A stretch of 64,000 bases of DNA from Piromyces finnis (Eukaryota > Neocallimastigomycota > Neocallimastigomycetes > Neocallimastigales > Neocallimastigaceae): the NCBI GenBank assembly GCA_002104945.1, contig MCFH01000072.1, positions 124,001-188,000 of the forward strand, written 5' to 3'. The notes beneath the pieces were generated by a model, which saw nothing but the letters and a program-made list of their open reading frames with translations, was not told where the DNA came from and made no database searches. A program made the translations under genes and the position numbers. Positions within the stretch are counted from its first letter, which is position 1. The number at the start of each line of letters is the position of its first letter. Shown here piece by piece: positions 12,952 through 24,929 of the stretch.

Positions 12952-14365
12952 TTATATATAATGTACTAATAAAGAAAACAAATACTTCATTAATACACCA
13001 AATAAAAGTATTGGAATTGTTTTTAAATAGCTTTCTTCTAAAAATACTATACATATTTTATAATGAGAATAGTAAATAAAAAATAAAAATTATATTAATA
13101 GTAAATAATTTATATTTTTAAATATTAATGTCTATATAATAATTATTATGAATTTATAAAATATATATTTAAAAATACCTGATATTGCTTCTACATTTGA
13201 AGTAAATACTAAAATATTAATATACCATGAATAATTTATTTCACCATAATCCCATATAATCATTAAAATATATAATAATTTACTAAAACTGGATATAATT
13301 AAAGCAATGGTAACATAGTTATATCTTTTATTAGGATTTGAAATTCAAAATATGTATATATTTATATAGTTAATAATAAATTAAAACATTTTCAAATAAT
13401 ACAATATTATCATTAAATGGTAAAAAAAAAAAAAAAAAAAAAAAACTTACTTTATTATTTCATATTTTTTATGAAATAATAACCATATTATGAATCGTAT
13501 ACTGGCATGAAATATAATTAGTTCTTTTTAATATAACAAATATATATTTATATAAATAAAATTAATATTTTTTCTTTATTTTAAAATAATTAAAATATAA
13601 TATTTAGGTATTTCCTATTTAATTATATTATATTATTGTTATTACCTATAGTGCATACAAATAATATATAAAAATAGTGTGAAAGAACATTAATATTTGG
13701 TATACTTTCAAGTTTTAACCACTTTATATCTTTAATTATATTAAAATTTAAAGTTAAAGATAAATATTCTTTTTATTATTATCATTATTGTTATATGACT
13801 CGAAAAAAGAAAATTTTTTTTAATATTGGTTATATTTTGAAAAAAGGATACAGACATCAAAAAGAATTAATAAAATAGCTAATTTCTTTATTCCGGGCTT
13901 TAATAATAATACATATATATATATATTGTTTTTAATATAAGTCCATGAATTATTTAGTTAACATGTTCATTTATTATGAAATCTTACTTGAATTCCAGAG
14001 TCAACATATTCTAATTTATTGAATAATAAATGTCGATAGACTTGTTTTTTATGAAGTAATAGGTCCATAAATATAATGACATAGTCATGTTCTATATATT
14101 GATCGGCAAAATTATTGCATGATGCCTAATTGCAATTGAATTTTAAAATATTATTAAATAGCATAAAAATAGCATAAAAGTAGTATATAAAATCATTAGG
14201 TTAGAAATTTTGAATTATTCTTTATAACAACTTTTTTTTTTTAAATATCTTTGTATATTTATTTTATTACTAGAAACATACACAAACAGAGAGTTGTATA
14301 TTCTGTTTACTATATTCTGTATATAAATTTGGGACCGGTTTACCACATTCAACACAAATCGGCAT
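12952..14365 (-). CDS. ARV1: ARV1 lipid homeostasis protein of the ER membrane
   Basis: ARV1 proteins act in the ER and affect sterol and sphingolipid distribution and GPI-anchor assembly. Exons (minus) are 14282-14365, 13988-14125, 13852-13897, 13646-13729, 13451-13523, 13179-13324 and 12952-13037, giving 218 aa. The N-terminal ARV1 homology domain is clear. It has MPICVECGKPVPNLYTEYSK, with the zinc cysteines CxxC (residues 4 and 7) and CxxC (28 and 31), then EHDYVIIFMDLLLHKKQVYR and HLLFNKLEY. Several hydrophobic membrane segments follow, including LAILLILFDV, LIFHASIRFIIWLLF and LLFGVLMKYLFSLLV. The splice donor after LFDV (GTATCC) is weak, but it restores the family reading LFDVYIKWLKLE. 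Same strand as SLU7 upstream and SWT1 downstream, without close spacing. Confidence 0.9.
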
Positions 14366-15045
14366 TTTTACTTTTGTTTTATTATTAAAATATTAAATTT
14401 ATGAAATAAAAATTTGCTTTGGCTACTTTTATAATTGTTTTATTCATTAAAATAAGAAAAAAAATGATTTTTACTTTTTTTTTTTTTTTCTTATTTAGGA
14501 ATTGGTATATTAATTACTGTAGGTATATATTGATTAATTTTTATTTCAAATTTTCTTTTTTCTTGGCTTAAGAATTGTTTTTTATTTTTATTATTATTGT
14601 TATGTTATTAATTTTGTTTTCTTTTACTTTAATATATATAAATATACTTTATTTCAAATTCTTTTTATGAATTTATTATTAATGTTATTTATTTTATTAG
14701 TTCTTGTTCTTTTCTTTTATTGTTTTTCCTTACAACGAATTCAATTCTAAATTCTTTTATGAAATTTTGAATTTAAAAAAAAAAACAGAAAAAAAAAATG
14801 TTTTAAATTTATGTTTGTTTCCTTGTTTGTTCGTTTTCGTTTTATATTTAATATTATTCTATTTTATTTTTTTATATATTTATGTTTATTATGTACATAT
14901 ATATTTCAGCAAAAAAAAAAAAGAAAAAGAAAAAGAAGAAGAAGAAAATTTTTTAATTTCAATTGAATTTCATTTGATTTATAATATATTATATTTTTTT
15001 TCTTTTTTTTTAATTTTACAAAGTTAATTTTATAAAGAAAAAAAA

Positions 15046-15078
<33 letters not shown>

Positions 15079-15284
15079 AATATACCAAAATAATAAAATA
15101 TTAATTTAATATATATTAATATATATTATTATATGTATTTCTAATTAAATTTCAAAACATATTATATTATTATATTATAATTAAATATAGAAATTGCGAT
15201 AAATAAAGGAAAATAGAATTTCTTGAAATATAAGAATTGTAGAAGAAGAAAAAAGAGAGAGAGAAAATAATTATTTATATTAAA
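14366..15284. other. Intergenic region upstream of ARV1, no gene seen
   Basis: T-rich and A-rich tracts, including a purine run of AAAG/GAAGAA type near 14912-14946. A 107-codon plus-strand open frame here is Phe/Leu/Tyr-rich low complexity and has no family features. This region should hold the ARV1 promoter and the SWT1 3' end. Confidence 0.65.
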
Positions 15285-16176
15285 TTAGTTCATATTTTTA
15301 ATATTTTCTTTAATATTTTTTAACTCTTTTCTACGTTGGATTGAAACCTCACGACCCTCTAAACCTTCACAAATTTCTAGTATTTGTTCCAAATTTCTAT
15401 AAATTTTCAATAATTCGTTTTCTGTTAATTCCTTATTTTGTGTTTTATACCCATCAATAAGTGATTTAGTCTCAACAGTTTTAATTAATGGTTCATTTCC
15501 ATAAAAACTTGGATACCCTTCTTTGAAAAAGTCCCATGAATTAATAATCAAACTAAATAAATCATTAATCTTAGTTGGAAAAATATATGGAATCGTATTA
15601 GGAATTGGTTTATTCTTTTTCACTTTATTATCTACAAATTTTTTTAGTCCATTTGAAAGATAATTCTCAACAATTCTAATCAGTTGGAGAGTACAACTTT
15701 TACTTGTATTTTTAGTTTCTATAGCCATTTTATTATTTTGGATAGTATTTGAGTTAACGGTAGAGTGAATATTAAAAGAATTCATTCTATTTGTAGAGTG
15801 GATATTGATTTTCAATGAATTAGTTGCATTATTATTAGTATTATGGATATTCATAGTCATGTTATGACTATTGACACTGATAGTATTATTTGATGATGGG
15901 GATTGAATATTTGTTTTTATTTTTTTAGCTTTATTCTCATATATCTGATTACTATTAAAAGAACTAATATTAAAATGAAAATAAAATAAAATTAGTAAAA
16001 ATAAAAAAAAAAAAAGTTGTATATATAAATTACATATTTTCTGGATATTGTATTTTATTAAACTGAGAATTATTAATATTACTGTTGACGCTTTCATTGC
16101 TTGTATTTTTCTGTATTTTATTTAATTATTTAATAAAATTATTTTATTAATCATATATTAATATTTAAATATACTT

Positions 16177-16213
<37 letters not shown>

Positions 16214-16589
16214 GTTTTAATCTTCTAGTTGGATTAATAATTCTTCTATTCAATAATGTATTCTATAAATATTAAATATTAAATTTAATTAATTATTTAT
16301 TTATTTATTTATTTATATAGCATTAAAAATATATTTTTAACAATATATACTTACATTATTTGAATTTAATAAACTATTGTTATCATTAATTTCAGTAAGA
16401 TTATCAAGTTCATGTTTCCTTTTATTACTAATCTATTTTCATTTTAGTATTATTTTCAAAAATATATATATATAATATAAATATCATAATACTTAATTAA
16501 TTATTTAATATATCAACAATTTAATAATAATAATGATAATGATAAATTACATTCTTAGATTCATTATCTTCCTTTGAATCGTTTTCTTC

Positions 16590-16637
<48 letters not shown>

Positions 16638-18837
16638 TTATCATTATATTATTTCAATTAGTTCTATGTTATAAAAAAATTAAATTAATTATAAAAAATG
16701 AATAAATTGTATTTACTTAAGGATCGTTCATAATCTTCCATTAATTTTTTATGATCATTTTCAGAAGAACATGAATAATTAAGTAGATCATCAAATGGAT
16801 CATTTTTTTCTAATGCTAATTTTTATAACTATTAGATACTTCTTTTTTCAAATAAAAATCAAGTAAAAAATATATTGAAAAAAAAATCTTATACCAACTT
16901 TTTGGAATTGTATCATTTTTAGTATTTAAATTCTTTTTGAAATTATTATTATTACGATTTTTTTGGTTATTCTTATTTTTACTATTATTATTATTGATAT
17001 TGCTGTTGAAATTAAACTTGATACCATTATTGGAATTTTTATTTTGGTCTATATATTTATATTTAAACAAAAATAAATATATATATTTAGTATAATTTAG
17101 TATACACAAATTATTAAATACAAATTAAAAAAATTACTTACTATATGATTTTTCAAATTCTTTCATAAATTTTTCATGATCATTTACTGAGGAATAACCT
17201 TCGATAGGGATTTCAAAATCAAAATTAAAATCATTGTAATTGTTATAATTTGTTGCTATTGATATTCAAATGAAATGAAATGATATTTTTTATATTATTA
17301 ATAAATTAATTTTTATTTTTAAAAAGAAAAAATAATATAATCATCATCATACTTGATTTATTTTTCTCTCCAAAATTATAATCTTTAAATCCTGTATTAT
17401 TTCAATTTCATTGATAAATAAATAAAAAACAGATAATTTATTATTTATTCATTTATTTAGGCTTAATTAATATATTTATTTAAATAATTACTTGAAAAGG
17501 CTTTATTATTTTTAGGTAGTGATACTTTGTTATAATTAAATTTAAATGTTGAATTCATATTCTCATTGTTGTTGTTGTTGCTGCTGTTGTTTTGTAATGG
17601 TGGTGTGGAAGAAGTAACACTATTTGCAATATTTTGAGCTTTATTTTCATCAATAGATGTAATATGCATTATAAATGCTTCAGCGCTATCCTCCCATCTT
17701 TCAATAACTTTTATATTACTAAAAACAGATTTAACACATAAAGCCTTTTATATTTAAAAAATAATATAATATATTAAATTATAGTTTCAATTATAATGGT
17801 TTTAATTTTATCTTTCAAACGTTTAATTATACCTTATCATTACTTAATAAAAAAACTTCTTTCCCATAATTTTGACGAAAATATCTTCAAATATTGTATA
17901 TTTCATATTAGTTTGTTATGAAATATAATTATAATAAATATAAAAATAAAATACATTAAAATATAAGGTTTTTATTTATATAAATAAATTAAATTTAAAT
18001 GTTGAAATTAAAAGAAATGTAATGAAATTTTATATTACTTACAAACAACAATCAAGAATTTTATCATCATTTTTTGAAAACTAAATATATATCATTTTTT
18101 TTTAAAAAAAAAATGATTAAATAAAAGAAAGATATAAATATATTTTATGATGAATTTTAAACAAATTAACCTTTATTTTTTTTTAAAAATTAATAAATTT
18201 AATAATTTGAATACCATTGGATTTCCAACATTCAAAACTTCATTATATTTTTGCCCTATAAGATTAGAGTTTTCATCAACAGTATATTTTAAAATTAAGG
18301 ATAATGCTGAACGAGCTAATTTGGATAATGAAATATTATTATCCATCAATTTTGTTGAATTCTTTCAATTTAAAATTATTTGAAATTTGAAATTTCATTT
18401 TAATAAAAAATAATAAAAATTTTATTAAATAATATTTAAAGAATTTATTTATATTTTTCAACATAGTTTCTTTTTTTTTGGAAAAATTTAAAAATATATA
18501 ATAGTAATATTGATAAACTATTAAACGCTAATACCTTTAAACCATCAAGTTCTTGTATTACAATCCAAGGAATAATAATTGCAACTTTATATTCTCTCGG
18601 AAACTGAAATAAATCAGATAAAAATTTTTGCTTGTCTAATAATATATTGGTATCAACTATAATAAAGAAATCGTATAAACTTATTTTCCCTGAATTTGTG
18701 TTTATATTAATGCTCTGATTCATGGAAGTATTCCAATTAATAACTTGTTGATTTCTATATTGCTCAAATTCTTTATTTATTTCATTCTGAACTGACAAAT
18801 CAACATCAGTCCATGTAAAATCCATTGCATCATCCAT
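15285..18837 (-). CDS. SWT1: SWT1-like PIN-domain RNA endoribonuclease
   Basis: Swt1 is a nuclear-pore-associated endonuclease that destroys faulty mRNPs. Exons (minus) are 18535-18837, 18215-18361, 18043-18080, 17833-17884, 17492-17744, 17353-17391, 17142-17255, 16899-17048, 16717-16815, 16551-16591, 16355-16432, 16212-16262, 16034-16110 and 15285-15963 (706 aa, in frame). PIN acidic residues are visible: Asp62 in FFIIVDTNILLD, Glu96 in IVIQELDGLK, Asp155/160 in NDDKILDCC and Asp179 in LLSNDKALCVKSV. IKVIERWEDSAEAF closes the domain. An Asn-rich middle follows. The C-terminal part (LQLIRIVENYLSNGLKKFVD, LFSLIINSWDFF) fits the helical HEPN-like Swt1 C-terminus. The 16815/16899 junction is uncertain; an acceptor at 16809, or another donor, is possible. 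Two middle exons encode related motifs. Confidence 0.82.
16597..16635 (-). repeat. 39-base A/T homopolymer acting as intron pyrimidine tract
   Basis: An uninterrupted run of A on the plus strand, read as T39 on the SWT1 strand. It lies five bases before the AAAAG acceptor of exon 16551-16591. It therefore doubles as an extreme polypyrimidine tract and should be length-variable. Confidence 0.85.
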
Positions 18838-19611
18838 TTTAGATATATTTAGTCTTGTGATTATAAATGTTTAAAGGTATAAATTAAATACAATTTATTA
18901 ATACTTAGAATTTAATTCTTTTTCTATATTATTAAGATAGTTTCTTGTTAAACATTTTAATTTCAAATATTAAAATCTATTCGAAATAATAAAAAATTAT
19001 ATATTTTTTCCTTTATCCTCGTAATTATTAAAAAAATATTTAAAGTTCCAACCATGATCAATTAACCTATTTTTGAATTAAAGCCACAATAATTGATTTT
19101 TTCAAGAAATTTAATTATTGTAAAATATGATACCTGTTTATTATTATATAAAATAAAAATTTTCCCTCTTAAACTTTATTTTATATAATAACAGAAAATG
19201 TCATTGAATAATAAAAAATAAGTATAGCTTGGCCTGGCTTCAATTTTTTTTTTTTATTATTATAATAATAATAATGATGATGATAATAATAACTATGTTT
19301 AAGAAATATTACATTTTAAATAAAAATAAAAAGGATTTATCGTTCTTTCTACTATTATTCTTTAATTTTTTTTAAAAAATTATATTATTTGGTTGTTTAA
19401 TATAAAATAACTTTAATAAGTTAATTAAATTGTTTATTTTTTTTTTTTTAAAAAATAAAAAAAAAATTAATCAAATAAATTGAAAATAAAGATATTTTTA
19501 TAATTTAAAAATAAAATAAAAAAAAAAAAAACTATTTATTATTCATTTATTCATTATAAATATATTTTAATAAATTAATATCCATAATTGAATAAAACCA
19601 TTAATATAAAA
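18838..19611. other. Divergent promoter region between SWT1 and the PIERCE-type gene
   Basis: AT-rich, with T-runs and A-runs and a short CATCAT/ATAATG-type repeat near 19261-19292. A slightly richer patch (GCTTGGCCTGGCTTC) lies at 19228-19242. No coding or RNA gene recognised. Confidence 0.65.
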
Positions 19612-20205
19612 ATGTCTAATAAATCTACTGAAAAGGTTACTGAAACTTTTGAAAAAGTTATTAAACCAAATGAAAATGATCCAGTAATTTTACCTGAAAA
19701 ATTCCAAAGACCAGGTAAGCCTTTTATAATTTTTTAATAATTAAAAGGTTTTAATGTTATAGACTAAAATAAATATTATTAATTACACTGTGAATTATTA
19801 TGGTCTTTTTTTTTTTTTTTAATTTCCAATGGAATTATAGAATTATGGAATTATGAAGTAAAAAAACAAAACATTTTATATACCACAACAAGCAATGATT
19901 ATGGATTTTATAAGCCATCACTTGTTGAAATGCCAACAAGATATTATTGTGTTAACCAAGAATTCTCCGAGGTATATATCAAAAACCCCATAATTTATAA
20001 TGTTTTAATATTCTTCTTATAATAAAATGAAAAAAATAAAAATAGATACCAATATATATACACATAAATACAATGAAAATTTTTAATAATTCAATTATTA
20101 ATATTATTATATTAACAAATTACTTTTTTAAAAAACTTTTTATATAACTATCTATAGAATTTATCTATGAGTGGTAACTACAGAAACTTCGGTTTAAATC
20201 AATAA
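19612..20205 (+). CDS. PIERCE1/2-type ciliary microtubule inner protein
   Basis: Small protein of 93 aa from exons 19612-19714, 19841-19971 and 20158-20205. The family pattern is clear: LPEKFQRPELWNYEVKKQN, then YTTTSNDYGFYKPSLVEMPT with the conserved Gly-x-Tyr-x-Pro and MPT-x-(Y/F)-Y. It ends with FSENLSMSGNYRNFGLN. Animal PIERCE proteins (formerly C9orf116/C15orf65) bind inside the A-tubule of flagellar doublets. A fungal copy implies a flagellated zoospore stage. All residues after the first 34 belong to the conserved core, so this is nearly the minimal protein. It is divergent from SWT1 and convergent with GrpE. The orthology (1 versus 2) cannot be decided by eye. Confidence 0.85.
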
Positions 20206-21210
20206 TTTCAAAAAATTTTTTTATATATCTCTAACCTCAAATAATACTATTGTACATTGCTATAAAATGAAAAAAATAATTTCAAAAAATTCTATATTAA
20301 AACATTTTTCAACATATATTATTTTAAAATGATTTTTCTCAAAGAACAATATTATATATCCTATTATTAAAAAAGAAATAGCATAAACTGTTGTATATAT
20401 TTATTTTTATTTTTTTTTAAAAAAAAAAAAAAAAAAGTAAGAAAAAGAATCATTATAATACTCAGTTTATTATTCATTTTGATATATTCTAAAACATCAA
20501 ATAATAATCATGTGTAAAATAAAAATAAAAAAGAAAACTCTTTCAACGAATTAATAAAAGTTCCTTTATTCCTTTAAAATAATAATACTTTAATCTTTTT
20601 TCAATAGTACAAACACTATAATTGGAAAAAAAGTGGTGTTTTAATTTTTTAATTTTTTATTTTATTATTTTATTATTTTTTTAATAAATATTTACTGATT
20701 TTTAAAAATGTATTTTTTTTTTTTTTGTTTTTTTTTATTTTTTATTTTTTATTTTTTTTGGCTTTATTTTGACTTTGTTTTGGCTTGTTTTGTTTTGCTC
20801 GATAATTCTTTAAAAACTATATTATCTTTTTTAATAAAAAAGTGATTATTTTACTTTTTGTTATCATTTTTCTCTTTATATTCAAATTCTACTTTATTAA
20901 TTTTTTATTAAATTTTATTAGAAATATTGAATACTTATGTATATATTCTAAATATAAAATTATTTTAAATAAGTTATAAATTATAATAATAACATATCCA
21001 AAAATAAAAAAAAAAAAATTAATTAATTTATTGGTTTTAAAAATTTGTAAAAAAAAAAAAAAGATAATAATGTGTAATAATGATTTTGTAGAGAATTACT
21101 ATTCTTAATAATTCTATTTTGCGATATATTTTTGTATATTTATTTTCTAAAAATTGTTTTTCTTTTTATCCTCTTTCATGTTAGGTGTATTTATCTATTT
21201 ATTATATAAT
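20206..21210. other. Convergent spacer between PIERCE-type gene and GrpE
   Basis: AT-rich with many T-runs, and a T/G-rich patch (TTTGGCTTG-like) near 20759-20800. No open frame with family similarity and no RNA gene seen. Confidence 0.65.
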
Positions 21211-22223
21211 TTACTTCTTTTCTTCTTCTGGCTTCTTAGAAACACCAACTTGAGCTGGTCTTAAAATACGACCATTTAAGGTGTAACCTTCCTTTTGAAC
21301 AGCAATAACAGTTCCTGGTTCCTTATCAGCCATTGGGGTTTGGAACATAGCTTGGTGCTTGTTAGCATCGAACTTTTCACCCATTGGGTTAAACATTTCT
21401 AATCCATGCTTTTTGAATGTATTTAAAAGTTGGGTTCTAGTCATATTAACACCAGTAAATAAACTGTATAAAATATTATTTGATTTATCTTCACGTTGCT
21501 TTTCTGGAACAGAATCTAAAGCCATCTTTAAAATATCTGAGGTATCTAATAAATCTTTAGCGAATTTTTGAATGGCAAATTGAGTTGCTTTTTGAATTTC
21601 TTTACGAGTTCTTTCTCTGATATTTTCGGTATCAGCTAATGCTCTCTTATAAGCGCTCTATAATAATTTATTTTAAAATAAAAATTATTTATTAAATATT
21701 CATTATAATTATATATATAAATGGCTTGATATCCTTATAACACCAATTTTTGTAAACTATACTATATTAAATTCATATAAAAATTTGAAGAAAAAAAAAT
21801 GAAACTTACTTGTAAATCTGAAATCTTTTTGTCCTTACTTTCAAGTAATTTCTTAACAGCTGGATCCATTTCTGGTTCTTTTTCTTCTTTTTTTTCTTCT
21901 TTCTTATCTTCTTTCTTATCTTCTTTCTTATCTTCCTTTTTTTCTTCTTTCTTTTCTTCTTTCTTTTCTTCCTTTTTAGAATCAGCTTCTGTTGACTTAA
22001 ATCTTAATGATAAATGGTTGCTCATATTATTTAATAAAGTGTTTTGAGTTAATAAGGAAGATTGATTGTTGTATAATAAAGAAGATGATGAGGTAGATGC
22101 AACATTATAGAAAGTTCTTTTCATCATTGGCATTTGTTGTCTCACTATGTTTGAGACAGCATTAAGGGTATTAATATTGTTCTTGGTTAATAAACTAACA
22201 GAGTTGGATACTATGGAATTCAT
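21211..22223 (-). CDS. MGE1: GrpE nucleotide-exchange factor of the mitochondrion-derived organelle (Mge1-type)
   Basis: GrpE releases ADP from organellar Hsp70 during protein import and folding. Exons (minus) are 21810-22223 and 21211-21657, giving 286 aa. The N-terminus is rich in Ser, Asn, Arg and Lys with almost no acids for about 75 residues, as expected for an organelle targeting sequence. Next is a charged low-complexity tract of Lys/Glu/Asp (about residues 79-112). The coiled coil and core follow: ISDLQSAYKRALADTENIRE, then TQFAIQKFAKDLLDTSDILK, and a beta-domain with FNPMGEKFDANKHQAMFQTP and GYTLNGRILRPAQVGVSK. If the host is a gut fungus the organelle would be a hydrogenosome (inference). 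Family assignment is firm. Confidence 0.92.
21872..21983 (-). repeat. Degenerate GAAGAAAAGAAA repeat coding Lys/Glu/Asp tract
   Basis: About nine imperfect 12-base units (KKEE, KKED) inside the GrpE reading frame, between the targeting region and the coiled coil. The near-identical codons point to slippage-driven length change. Confidence 0.8.
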
Positions 22224-24929
22224 TCTATATAATATAAAAAAAATAATATATATTTTAAATAAATGAAATAAATTAATATGTCAAAATCTAGTATTAAAGT
22301 AGTATTTATTAAATAATTTTCTTTTTTCTTTTTCCTTTTTTTTTTTATCGAATATTATTTTATTGAATCTTACTTTTATTATTTATAATTTGGTATATTT
22401 TAAAAAAATGTATTATTTATATTGTTTTATTGTATATTCTTTTTCCTAAAATATTTCAAGGTTTAGCAAAAAGTGTTGCTGCTGCTGTTGTTGTTGTTGT
22501 CTTTTCAAAATTGTTTTTAAAATTTATATATTTTGGGTATTTTGAAATATATATTATTTATAAAAAAAAATAAAAAAAAGAAAAAAGAAATTGTATTTTT
22601 TGTTCTTATAAATACTACTTTTTTTTTTATTTTTATTATTATTGGAATAAATAACGAAAATATATTTACTTTTTTTTCTTAAAAGCTTAAATTTTAAAAA
22701 AGTAATTTTTTTTTTTTTCTTTTAAAAAAGTTAGTTACTCTTTCCGAATAAAGGTAAATTTTTTTTTTTTTTTAATAAATTTATTTTTTTTTCAACATTT
22801 AGAAATGTTTGAAAAATGATTTATTAAATTATAATACCTTCATATATTATATTATATTATATTATATTTATTATATTATAATTAATATATATATTTCATC
22901 TTTCAACTGTTCATTTAATTTTCAACTTTTTTTAGGAAAAGATTAAATGTAATACATTAATTGAATAATACATACAATACAAATACAATACATTAATCTA
23001 TTTATATTAAAGAAAATTTAAATCAAAAATTTTTATTTTTGCTTCTATTTTACCATACCTATTTTTAATATAATGGCTAAAATACTTTGCATAAAATTGA
23101 TATACAAAATTATGTAGCAAAAACTAAAATATGATTGGTTAGGAATAAACGGTTAATTCAAAAATCTTTTTTTTTTTTCTTTATACAAAAACATTTAAAG
23201 TTTCTTTTAAATGATTTAATTTAAATTTAAATAGCTATTTATAATATATTAGAATATAATTAAATAATATATTTATATAAAATAATATATGATTTATGGT
23301 GAAAATAAAAAAAGAAAGTCTTTTAACAAATTTCCTCCACCTAAAAATTCAACGTCAAGTCATGGTGACTTTTAAAAAAAATACAGAAAATGATCTTTGT
23401 AACACCAGACGCGAGTTAAAACAAATTGATTAAATTGTTAAAATAAATGAATGAAAAATTAATAATTAAATAAATATTTCATAATTTTTTATTTATATTT
23501 AAATGAATAAATAATATTTATTTAAATAAACTTATGAAAATAATTATTTCTTAATCTTTTTTTTTTTATTATTAAGAAAAAAATAAGAGGTTAATGGTAT
23601 AATATAAATTATGAATGGTTAAAATCATGTTATACATGATAAGTTGTGAAAAAATATATTATTTAAACGGATTCTCTATTTTTAATATTTTTATATAATA
23701 TATAGTATAATAAGGCTTATTATGACATTTCATTATTGAATTATCATAATTTATACAATTATAGTTTAATCTTAAGGTGTATTAATTAAATCAATACGAT
23801 ACATGATAAATATAAATCTATTTTATATTTCAGATAGTAAAAGGTTTTTAAAAAGGGTCTATTTATTATTGTATTCAATATTTATAATTATAAATAATAA
23901 AGGGAAATAAAATAAGAATATATATATATATTTTTCATTTATTTATTCTTTTTTTATTTTTCTTTTTTTTTTTTTTTAATTGTTATTATTAAATTATTAT
24001 ATCCATTCATTAATTTATTATAAAAATTAATTTTTTTATATCATATAGAAAAATGAAAAAAAAAAAAGAAAAAAAATATATTAAAATTCATTCTATTTTA
24101 ATATTAGAAAAACCAATTCTTTTAGAAAAAGTAAAAGAATGATAATAAAAAAGAATATATAAAGGATAGGAATTATTTTAAATATTAAATTAATAAAAAA
24201 AAAATTGGTTATATGTAAAGGTGTGTGAGTCGTAATTTATATTATTATTAGATTTTTATTTTGTATTTTAAATTTGTCTTTTGATAGGTTGAAATTTTTA
24301 ATTTTGTTTTATTATTTCATTATAATGTCTTTTTAATCATTTATATTTGTCATAATGAATAAATATTACTTTGATGAAGTGTGTGTGTTATAATTATTTT
24401 TAATTATTTCATTCTATTAAAATTATTAGTGAAGAAAGTGAGAATTGTAGAAAATAAAAAAAAAAAAGGGTAACATTGGGTTATTGTGTTGATTATATTA
24501 TTATTGTTAATTTATAAATTGTTGTTTTGTTTTTTAACTATTTCATTTTACATTCTTATTTTTAATATAAATTAGACGTGTAGATGTTGATTTTTTTTTT
24601 TTTTTTTTTTTGGTATGAATTATAAAAAAAAAGATTAAAATAATTATTTTTCTATATAAAATAATTTACAACAATAAATGAAAATAAAATAAAAAAAAAA
24701 AAAAAAGGGCAATAATAATAATAAATAATTTAACGTTGCAAAAGGATGAAATAAAATTAAAATACTAAATTAAAATTATTATTATTATTATTATTATTAA
24801 AAATAGTAATATTAATTACAAAGTAGTGTATATATATATAAAAAAGTTTGTTAGGATAATTGCGTATGTTTTTTTTTTTTTTTAAATGTTTTTTTTTTTT
24901 GTATCTGTGTGTAGGTAATGATATATATT
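22224..24929. other. Long intergenic region between GrpE 5' end and formin 3' end
   Basis: Mostly A/T. A GCT/GTT trinucleotide patch lies near 22478-22500, about 260 bases upstream of the GrpE start. A patch with rare CG dinucleotides (CCAGACGCGAG) lies at 23405-23415. Several GTGTG stretches occur at 24220-24390 and long T-runs at 24592-24612 and 24870-24900. No gene with family similarity found. Confidence 0.6.

Noticed and set aside
14704-15027. 107-codon plus-strand open frame
   Set aside because: Phe/Tyr/Leu low complexity produced by T-rich DNA; no family signal and no splice support.
21799-22047. Plus-strand Ser/Phe-rich open frame
   Set aside because: Antisense of the GrpE Lys/Glu repeat.
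22224-22900. Possible heat-shock elements upstream of GrpE
   Set aside because: TTC and GAA triplets occur (for example near 22793-22815) but not with the regular 5-base spacing of a real element.
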